Shown here: positions 5,795-11,642 of the stretch, piece after piece | Layout: each line of letters begins with the position of its first letter | Position numbering within the stretch: the first letter of the stretch is position 1 | NCBI GenBank assembly: GCA_036505735.1 | Contig: DASXSZ010000185.1 | Coordinates: forward strand, 1 to 11,642 | Length of the DNA: 11,642 bases | Reading direction: 5' to 3' | From: DASUPK01 sp036505735 | Lineage (GTDB): Bacteria > Actinomycetota > Thermoleophilia > Solirubrobacterales > 70-9 | The notes under the pieces: model-generated | Told to the model about the DNA's origin: nothing | The model's input: the letters and a program-made list of their open reading frames with translations, nothing else | Database searches by the model: none | Position numbers and translations under genes: made by a program

Positions 5795-6903
5795 GCGGTT
5801 ACATCCTGCTCGAGGACGGCACCAGGCTCGACGGCGACCTGCTCGGCTCCGGCGGCGAGGTCACCGGCGAGGTCGTCTTCAACACCTCGATGACCGGCTA
5901 TCAGGAGGCGGTCACCGATCCCTCCTACGCCGGGCAGATCATCACCTTCACCTACCCGCTGATCGGCAATTACGGCGTCTCCGGGGATGCCATGGAGTCC
6001 GAGCGGGTCCAGGCGCGCGGGGTGGTCATGCGCGAGGGGAAGAACGGGGAGGACGCGGCCACCGCCGAGGGGGGTTGGCTCGACTGGCTGCGCGACCGCG
6101 CCGTGCCGGCGATCGGCGGAATCGACACGCGCGCCCTGGTCCGTCACCTCCGCGACGGCGGCGCGATGCGCGGCGGGATCTTCGCAGTGGAGCTCACGGA
6201 GCCCGAGGCGCGCGAACGGATCGCGGCCGAGCCCTCGATGGAGGGCGCCGACCTCGCTCGCCAGGTGACGCCGACCGAGCCGGTCGAGATCGACGGCGAC
6301 GGCCCCCACGTGGTGGCGATCGACACTGGGATCAAGCTCTCGATCATCAGACAGCTCACGCAGCGCGGCTGCCGGGTCACGCTGCTCCCCTGCGACGCCT
6401 CCGCTGAGGACGTCCTCGCCCGAGAGCCGGACCTCGTCTTCCTGGCGAACGGTCCGGGCGACCCGGGAGCCCTCGACTACGTCGTCGAGAACGTCCGCGG
6501 GGTGATCGGCAAGAAGCCCGTGGTCGGCATCTGTCTAGGCCACCAGCTCCTCTGCCGGGCGGTCGGCCTTGAGACCTTCAAGCTGCCCTTCGGCCACCGC
6601 GGCGCGAACCACCCGGTCAAGGACCTGGAGACCGGCCGTATAGACATCACCTCGCAGAACCACGGCTTCGCGGTGCTCGGCCCTGGCGGCGACCGGACGA
6701 TCGAAGGCGACGAGCCCGTTCGCTGGCAGACGGACTTCGGCGAGGCCGAGCTCTCCCACCTCAACCTGTATGACCGCACCGTCGAGGGGCTCGTCCTCAG
6801 GGACGTCCCCGGCTGCACCGTTCAGCACCACCCCGAGGCCGGCCCCGGGCCCCACGACGCCCGCTACCTCTTCGACCGCTTCCTGGAGATGGCGAGTGCC
6901 TAG
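5791..6903 (+). CDS. carA: Carbamoyl-phosphate synthetase small (glutaminase) subunit
   Basis: A 370-residue subunit that hydrolyses glutamine and channels ammonia to CarB. The N-terminal CarA domain carries FNTSMTGYQE (30-39) and PAIGGIDTRALVRHLRD (106-122). The class I glutamine amidotransferase domain spans roughly 172-367, with nucleophile Cys248 in GICLGHQ, LANGPGDP (218-225), SQNHGFAV (288-295), and His347 and Glu349 in HHPEAGPGP. Length matches the family (about 360-390). The GTG start at 5791 overlaps the preceding stop (GTGA); GGGGAGGG at 5773-5780 and GAAGG at 5782-5786 can act as ribosome binding sites. The enzyme also feeds arginine synthesis unless a second copy exists elsewhere. 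Its placement here puts it under pyrimidine control. Confidence 0.97.
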   Translation: MSGYILLEDGTRLDGDLLGSGGEVTGEVVFNTSMTGYQEAVTDPSYAGQIITFTYPLIGNYGVSGDAMESERVQARGVVMREGKNGEDAATAEGGWLDWLRDRAVPAIGGIDTRALVRHLRDGGAMRGGIFAVELTEPEARERIAAEPSMEGADLARQVTPTEPVEIDGDGPHVVAIDTGIKLSIIRQLTQRGCRVTLLPCDASAEDVLAREPDLVFLANGPGDPGALDYVVENVRGVIGKKPVVGICLGHQLLCRAVGLETFKLPFGHRGANHPVKDLETGRIDITSQNHGFAVLGPGGDRTIEGDEPVRWQTDFGEAELSHLNLYDRTVEGLVLRDVPGCTVQHHPEAGPGPHDARYLFDRFLEMASA

Positions 6904-9900
6904 GCGCGATGAAATCCGGAAGATCCTCCTGATCGGCTCGGGGCCGATCGTGATCGGCCAGGCCGCCGAGTTCGATTACTCAGGCGTGCAGGCCTGCAAG
7001 GTGCTGCTGGAGGAGGGCTACGAGGTCGTGCTCGTCAACTCGAACCCGGCGACGATCATGACCGACCCGGAGTTCGCGAACCGCACCTACATCGAGCCGC
7101 TCCTGCCCGGGCCGGTCGCCAAGGTGATCGAGCGGGAGCGGCCCGACGCGCTGCTGCCGACCCTCGGCGGCCAGACGGCTCTCAACCTCGCCAAGGCGCT
7201 CCACGACGACGGGACGCTGGAGCGCTTCGGCGTGGAGCTGATCGGGGCGGACTACGAGGCGATTCGCCGCGCCGAGGACCGGGAGGCCTTCCGGCGGACG
7301 ATGCAGGAGGCCGGGCTGCGGGTCCCCTGGTCGCAGATCGTCACCTCCGTTGCCGAGGCGGAAAGGGGACTCGCCGAGGGCGCGATCAGCCTCCCCGCGA
7401 TCGTCCGCCCGGCCTTCACGCTCGGCGGCCACGGCGGCGGCGTGGGCGACACGGCGACCGAGCTCGCCCAGGTGGTCTCGGAGGGCCTCGCTGCGAGCCC
7501 GATCAACCAGGTGCTGGTCGAGGAGTCGGTGCTGGGGTGGGGCGAGTTCGAGCTCGAGGTGATGCGGGACCGCAACGACAACGTCGTGATCATCTGCTCG
7601 ATCGAGAACGTCGACCCGATGGGCGTCCACACCGGCGACTCGGTGACGATCGCGCCGGCGCAGACCCTGACCGATTCCCTCTACCAGGAGCTCCGCGACC
7701 AGGCGATCCGCGTGATCCGCGCGGTCGGAGTCGAGACGGGCGGCTCCAACATCCAGTTCGCGGTCAACCCGGAGACGGGGGAGGTCGTGGTGATCGAGAT
7801 GAACCCGCGGGTCTCACGCTCCTCCGCGCTCGCATCCAAGGCGACCGGCTTCCCGATCGCCAAGATGGCCGCCAAGCTCGCGGTCGGGTACGCGCTCGAG
7901 GAGATCCCGAACGACATCACGCAGGCGACGCCGGCCTCCTTCGAGCCGACCATCGACTACGTGGTCACGAAGGTGCCGCGCTTCGCCTTCGAGAAGTTCC
8001 CCGGCGCGGAGGGCCGGCTCTCGACCCACATGAAGTCGGTCGGCGAGGCGATGGCGATCGGGCGCACCTTCCGTGAGTCGTTCGCCAAGGCGATGCGCTC
8101 GCGCGAGCTGGATACGGAGCCGGACCTCCCGTCCTCCACCGGCGAGTTGCTCGAGCGGCTCGCGACGCCGTCCCCCGATCGCTTCGACCTGATCCGGACC
8201 GGCTTCGAGCGCGGGGTGGAGCTCGAGCGGATCCAGGAGGCGACGATGATCGATCCCTGGTTTCTGCGCGAGCTGCAGGCGCTCGCCACCGAGGGAGACG
8301 GCACCCGCGGCCTCGAGCGCACCTACCGCTCGGTAGACACCTGCGCCGCGGAGTTCGAGGCGCGCACGCCGTACTTCTACTCGGCGCACGAGCGGGGGTC
8401 CAACGGCGCGGGTGAGGTGGAGCGCGGCGACCGGCCGTCGGTCGTGATCCTCGGCTCCGGCCCCAACCGGATCGGCCAGGGAATCGAGTTCGACTACTGC
8501 TGCGTGCACGCCGCGATGACCGCGCGCGAGCTCGATCGCGACGCGGTGATGATCAACTGCAACCCGGAGACCGTCTCGACCGACTACGACACCTCGGACC
8601 GCCTCTACTTCGAGCCGCTCACGACCGAGGACGTGCTGGCGGTCTGCGCGGTTGAGAGGCCCGAGGGCGTGATCGTCCAGTTCGGGGGTCAGACGCCGCT
8701 GCGGCTCGCGAATGCGCTCGAGGAGGCCGGGGTGCCACTGCTCGGGACACCGGTCGACGCGATCGACCTGGCCGAGGACCGCGGCCGCTTCGGCGCCCTG
8801 CTGAAGCGGCTCGAGATCAAGCACCCGCCGTACGGCACCGCCCTCTCGGCCGACGAGGCGGTCGCGATCGCCGAGGACGTCGGCTTCCCGCTGCTGGTGC
8901 GGCCGTCGTACGTCCTCGGCGGCCGCGCGATGGAGATCTGTTACTCGGCGGGCGCGCTGGCGGCCTATCTCGAGCAGAACGTCAAGGCCGACCAGGAGCA
9001 CCCGCTCCTCCTCGACCGCTTTCTGGAGAACGCAATCGAGGTGGACGTCGATGCCCTCGCGGATGGAGAGGACTGCCTCGTCGCCGGAGTCATGCAGCAC
9101 GTTGAGGAGGCTGGGGTCCACTCGGGCGACTCGGCCTGCGTGATTCCCCCGATGAGCCTCGGCGAGGAGATGCTCGAGGAGATCCGGGAGACGACCCGCA
9201 AGATCGCGCTGGAGCTCGGGGTGATCGGCCTGATCAACGTGCAGTACGCCGTCGCCGACGGCGACCTCTATGTGATCGAGGCGAACCCACGCGCGTCGCG
9301 CACGGTCCCGTTCGTCAGCAAGGCGATCGGCGCGCCGCTCGCCAAGATCGCCTGCCGGCTGATGCTGGGCGAGTCCCTCGATGACCAGCGCCTGCCGCAG
9401 GAGGCGCCAACCCACGTGAGCGTCAAGGAGGCGGTCCTCCCCTTCGCCCGCTTCGCCGGGGCGGACTCAGTGCTCGGTCCCGAGATGAGGAGCACAGGCG
9501 AGGTGATGGGAATCGCCGCCGACTTCCCAACCGCCTTCGGCAAGGCGCAGGCCGCCGCCGGCGTCTCGCTGCCGCAGGAGGGGACGATCTTCATCAGCGT
9601 CACGGACTCCGACAAGCCCGCGGCGACCCAGCTCGCCACACGCTTCCACGATCTCGGCTTCAAGGTGATCGCGACAGCCGGCACAGCCCAGGCCGTCTCC
9701 GCGATGGGGGTCCCGGTGACCAAGATCAACAAGATCGGGGAGGGCTCGCCTCATGTGGTCGACTGCATCCGGTCCGGCCAGGTCGATCTGGTGATCAACA
9801 CCCCCACCGGCTCCGGCGCCCGCGCGGACGGCTATGAGATCCGCAGCGCTGCGGTCAGGCACGGGATTCCCTGCGTGACGACCATGACCGGCGCCTCTGC

Positions 9901-10000
9901 GGCTTCGCGGGCGATCTTCGCGGCCGCCCGCGGCGACGCTGAGGTGCGAACCCTGCAGGAACTGCACCAGCCCGAGGAGCGAGAGCCATCGAGGAGATGA
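6896..10000 (+). CDS. carB: Carbamoyl-phosphate synthetase large subunit
   Basis: A 1034-residue subunit making carbamoyl phosphate from ammonia, bicarbonate and two ATP. It has two homologous ATP-grasp halves. The first (about 1-400) starts KILLIGSGPIVIGQAAEFDYSG and carries TLGGHGGG (175-182) and EMNPRVSRSSALASKATG (301-318). An oligomerisation region covers about 400-510. The second half (about 513-890) has ILGSGPNRIGQGIEFDYCC, PSYVLGGRAME (670-680) and EANPRASRTVPFVSKA (795-810). The MGS-like allosteric domain spans about 895-1010 (ISVTDSDKPA, TAGTAQAV, NTPTGSG), where UMP inhibits and ornithine activates in the E. coli enzyme. The first-half loop has His179 where Thr or Ser is usual. I chose GTG at 6896 because MPRRDEIRKILLIGSG matches family N-termini; GGAG at 6885-6888 precedes it by 7 bases. 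It overlaps carA by 8 bases. Confidence 0.97.
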   Translation: MPRRDEIRKILLIGSGPIVIGQAAEFDYSGVQACKVLLEEGYEVVLVNSNPATIMTDPEFANRTYIEPLLPGPVAKVIERERPDALLPTLGGQTALNLAKALHDDGTLERFGVELIGADYEAIRRAEDREAFRRTMQEAGLRVPWSQIVTSVAEAERGLAEGAISLPAIVRPAFTLGGHGGGVGDTATELAQVVSEGLAASPINQVLVEESVLGWGEFELEVMRDRNDNVVIICSIENVDPMGVHTGDSVTIAPAQTLTDSLYQELRDQAIRVIRAVGVETGGSNIQFAVNPETGEVVVIEMNPRVSRSSALASKATGFPIAKMAAKLAVGYALEEIPNDITQATPASFEPTIDYVVTKVPRFAFEKFPGAEGRLSTHMKSVGEAMAIGRTFRESFAKAMRSRELDTEPDLPSSTGELLERLATPSPDRFDLIRTGFERGVELERIQEATMIDPWFLRELQALATEGDGTRGLERTYRSVDTCAAEFEARTPYFYSAHERGSNGAGEVERGDRPSVVILGSGPNRIGQGIEFDYCCVHAAMTARELDRDAVMINCNPETVSTDYDTSDRLYFEPLTTEDVLAVCAVERPEGVIVQFGGQTPLRLANALEEAGVPLLGTPVDAIDLAEDRGRFGALLKRLEIKHPPYGTALSADEAVAIAEDVGFPLLVRPSYVLGGRAMEICYSAGALAAYLEQNVKADQEHPLLLDRFLENAIEVDVDALADGEDCLVAGVMQHVEEAGVHSGDSACVIPPMSLGEEMLEEIRETTRKIALELGVIGLINVQYAVADGDLYVIEANPRASRTVPFVSKAIGAPLAKIACRLMLGESLDDQRLPQEAPTHVSVKEAVLPFARFAGADSVLGPEMRSTGEVMGIAADFPTAFGKAQAAAGVSLPQEGTIFISVTDSDKPAATQLATRFHDLGFKVIATAGTAQAVSAMGVPVTKINKIGEGSPHVVDCIRSGQVDLVINTPTGSGARADGYEIRSAAVRHGIPCVTTMTGASAASRAIFAAARGDAEVRTLQELHQPEEREPSRR

Positions 10001-10869
10001 CCGCCCGCGTCGCCCCCGGGCTAGGCGAGAGGGTCCTGGCCCCCTTCGGCCGGCGCCTCTGCGATGTGACCAGGAACCTCGCCTCGGGCGGCTACCGGAT
10101 CTTCTCGGTGCTCGACCCCGCCGGGCCCGAACCCGCCGCGGGCCAGTTCTACATGCTGGCTGCGGACTCCGGCTGGGGCGGTGACCGAGGCAGGCCCTAC
10201 CTGGCGCGCGCCTTCTCGGTGGCCGATGCCGAGCGCCAGGACGGCGCATTGAGGCTCGACTTCCTCGTACAGGCGGTCGGCCCGGGCACCGCCCGGCTCG
10301 CCGCGCTCGAGGCGGGTGAGGGGCTCTGGATCCACGGGCCGCTGGGCAGGCCGTTCTCGGCACCGTGGGCGGTCGCCGAGGGGGCCGCCGGGGCGATCCT
10401 GGTCGGGGGCGGCATCGGGATCGCACCGCTGGCGATCTGGCGGCGCCGGCTCCTCTCCGCCGGGATTCCCGCGCGGGTCCTGCTCGGCTTCCGGGATCGC
10501 GCCAACTCGGGAGGCCTCGATCTGTTCGATTGCAGCGAGATCCGCCTCGCCAGCGAGGACGGGCATACCGGACACCGGGGCTACGTGACGGACCTGCTCG
10601 CCGTGCTGCTCGAGGGCGATGATGCAGCCAGCGCCGCGGTCTACGCCTGCGGCCCGCCGGCCATGCTCGAGGCGGTGCGAACCCTTTGCGCCGAACGTGG
10701 CGTCGCCTGCGAGCTGGCGATGGAGGCGCCGATGGCATGCGGCTTCGGGGCGTGCTTCGGCTGCGCCATCCCCCTCGTCTCCGGCGGGTACATGCGTCTA
10801 TGCGTCGACGGGCCCGTCGTGCGCGGCGACGAGATAGAGACCGCCCTCGTCCCGGGCTCGGGCCATTGA
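9997..10869 (+). CDS. pyrK: Dihydroorotate dehydrogenase B, electron-transfer subunit
   Basis: A 290-residue flavo-iron-sulfur protein that passes electrons from the FMN of PyrD to NAD+. The FAD-binding beta-barrel (about 15-120) contains RAFS (71-74), the counterpart of the RxYS/RPxS motif. The nucleotide-binding domain has ILVGGGIGIAPL (134-145) and YACGPPAML (216-224). A [2Fe-2S] site is formed by Cys248, Cys253, Cys256 and Cys269, spaced C-x4-C-x2-C-x12-C as in known PyrK proteins. The first of these is in MACGFG. This pattern excludes a plain ferredoxin-NADP reductase, and adjacency to pyrD settles the assignment. The ATG at 9997 overlaps the carB stop (ATGA). The last residues before the stop, after ETALV, are a short unconserved tail. 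Confidence 0.95.
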   Translation: MTARVAPGLGERVLAPFGRRLCDVTRNLASGGYRIFSVLDPAGPEPAAGQFYMLAADSGWGGDRGRPYLARAFSVADAERQDGALRLDFLVQAVGPGTARLAALEAGEGLWIHGPLGRPFSAPWAVAEGAAGAILVGGGIGIAPLAIWRRRLLSAGIPARVLLGFRDRANSGGLDLFDCSEIRLASEDGHTGHRGYVTDLLAVLLEGDDAASAAVYACGPPAMLEAVRTLCAERGVACELAMEAPMACGFGACFGCAIPLVSGGYMRLCVDGPVVRGDEIETALVPGSGH

Positions 10870-11642
10870 TGCGCCCCTTGGCCACCACCTTGGAGACGGA
10901 GCTGTGCGGCATCGAGCTCAGCCACCCGCTGATCAACGGATCGGGCACCTTCGACGCGATCGCCGCCCGGCGCGCCTTCGGCGACGAGCTGCTGCGGGAG
11001 TTCCCCTTCTCCGCCTACGTCTCAAAGACGATCACCCCCGAGCCGCGCGCCGGCAATCCGCCGCCGCGTCTGTGGGAGACGCCGTCGGGGCTGATCAACT
11101 CGATCGGGCTCCCCAACAAGGGGCTAGACGGGTTCCTCTCCGACGACCTGCCGCAGCTCGTCGAGCTCCCAGTCCCCCTGATCGTCTCGGTGATGGGAAC
11201 GAGCCACGACGAGTTTGCCCGGCTGGTCGAAGGGGTTGGAGGCAGGGAGGAGGTCGCGGCGCTCGAGCTCAACGTGTCCTGCCCCAACGTGAAGTCCGGG
11301 CTGATCGTGGGTGAGTCGCCGCATGAGGCCCGCTCCCTGCTGGCGCGACTGCGCCCCCTGACGGAGAAGCCCCTGATCGTGAAGCTGACTCCGAACATCG
11401 CCGATCCGATCCCGGTCGCCCTCGCGGCGGAGGAGGGGGGCGCCGACGCCGTCTCGCTGATCAACACCCTGAGGGCGGTCGCCCTCGATCCGGGTTCCGG
11501 CGATCGGTGGCTCGGCGGCGGCACCGGCGGGCTCTCCGGGCCGGCGGTGCGGGCAGTCGGGCTGGCTCAGGTCCACGCCGTCGCGGCGGCCGTCTCGATC
11601 CCGGTGGTCGCGATGGGAGGCATCTCGACCGGTCGCGATGCC
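10869..11642 (+). CDS. pyrD: Dihydroorotate dehydrogenase B, catalytic subunit (partial)
   Basis: The first 258 residues of a class 1 FMN enzyme oxidising dihydroorotate to orotate. The window edge removes the last part; relatives have about 300-310 residues. NGSGTFD (23-29), Lys53 in SKTIT, NSIGLPNKG (77-85) and ELNVSCPNVKSG (133-144) are visible. Cys138 in the last is the catalytic base that marks class 1 enzymes; class 2 enzymes use Ser. Lys172 lies in IVKLTPN, followed by NT (199-200), GGLSGPAVR (220-228) and GGIST (250-254) of the FMN phosphate site. With PyrK directly upstream, this is class 1B, NAD-linked and soluble. The ATG at 10869 shares one base with the pyrK stop (TGATG). No Shine-Dalgarno is evident, so re-initiation after pyrK is likely. 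Confidence 0.96.
   Translation, partial: MRPLATTLETELCGIELSHPLINGSGTFDAIAARRAFGDELLREFPFSAYVSKTITPEPRAGNPPPRLWETPSGLINSIGLPNKGLDGFLSDDLPQLVELPVPLIVSVMGTSHDEFARLVEGVGGREEVAALELNVSCPNVKSGLIVGESPHEARSLLARLRPLTEKPLIVKLTPNIADPIPVALAAEEGGADAVSLINTLRAVALDPGSGDRWLGGGTGGLSGPAVRAVGLAQVHAVAAAVSIPVVAMGGISTGRDA

Noticed and set aside
7814..9415. A 533-codon minus-strand open frame inside carB.
   Set aside because: Same reasoning: an antisense shadow of a gene whose + strand product is conserved throughout.
9467..10948. A 493-codon minus-strand open frame spanning the end of carB and all of pyrK.
   Set aside because: Arg/Pro/Ala-rich composition typical of a shadow frame; the + strand encodes the iron-sulfur and FAD motifs of PyrK.
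1..11642. CRISPR array, insertion sequence, prophage or toxin-antitoxin module.
   Set aside because: No regularly spaced repeats, no terminal inverted repeats, no transposase, integrase or phage motifs, and no space for small gene pairs in this densely packed housekeeping region.
2228..11642. Apparent abundance of GATC/CGATCG words through the operon.
   Set aside because: It follows from frequent Ile (ATC) codons after G-ending or GCG codons and from Asp/Arg codon choice in GC-rich DNA. No clustering suggested a separate signal.

Overview
The window is GC-rich chromosomal DNA. Nearly all of it is a de novo pyrimidine (UMP) biosynthesis operon. The best guess at the source is a deep-branching actinomycete, for example of the Thermoleophilia/Solirubrobacterales or Rubrobacter kind. 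Three things suggest this: strong GC bias at third codon positions with many GTG starts, a PyrR-binding hairpin that overlaps the pyrR ribosome binding site as described for mycobacteria, and the gene order pyrR-pyrB-pyrC-x-carA-carB. The PyrK plus class 1B PyrD pair argues against a mycobacterial or Streptomyces-type organism, which normally use a class 2 enzyme. This assignment is inference.

Left edge (1-2227). The 5' end of a tRNA gene (probably Arg) reads leftward off the window. A 245-base gap with a candidate promoter separates it from rnz, the tRNA 3'-processing RNase Z, on the + strand. The rnz stop codon overlaps, tail to tail, the stop of a minus-strand alpha/beta hydrolase. That hydrolase has a haloalkane-dehalogenase-like scaffold but lacks the usual halide-binding residues. 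It diverges from the pyr operon.

Operon (about 2166 to beyond 11642). After a candidate extended -10 promoter and the PyrR-binding hairpin come pyrR (regulator), pyrB (aspartate carbamoyltransferase), pyrC (dihydroorotase), an unassigned isochorismatase-family cysteine hydrolase, carA and carB (carbamoyl-phosphate synthetase), pyrK and pyrD (NAD-linked dihydroorotate dehydrogenase). pyrD is cut by the right edge. Every junction overlaps by 1 to 8 bases, so translation of the eight genes is probably coupled from one entry point that the leader hairpin controls. CarA/CarB make carbamoyl phosphate, PyrB joins it to aspartate, PyrC closes the ring, and PyrK/PyrD oxidise dihydroorotate to orotate. 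PyrE and PyrF would be needed to reach UMP and may lie downstream.

I found no mobile element, CRISPR array, prophage or other clearly new system. The points most worth following are the hydrolase embedded in the pyrimidine operon, the translational PyrR switch, a pair of mutually exclusive hairpins at the pyrR/pyrB junction, and the unusual active site of the minus-strand hydrolase.
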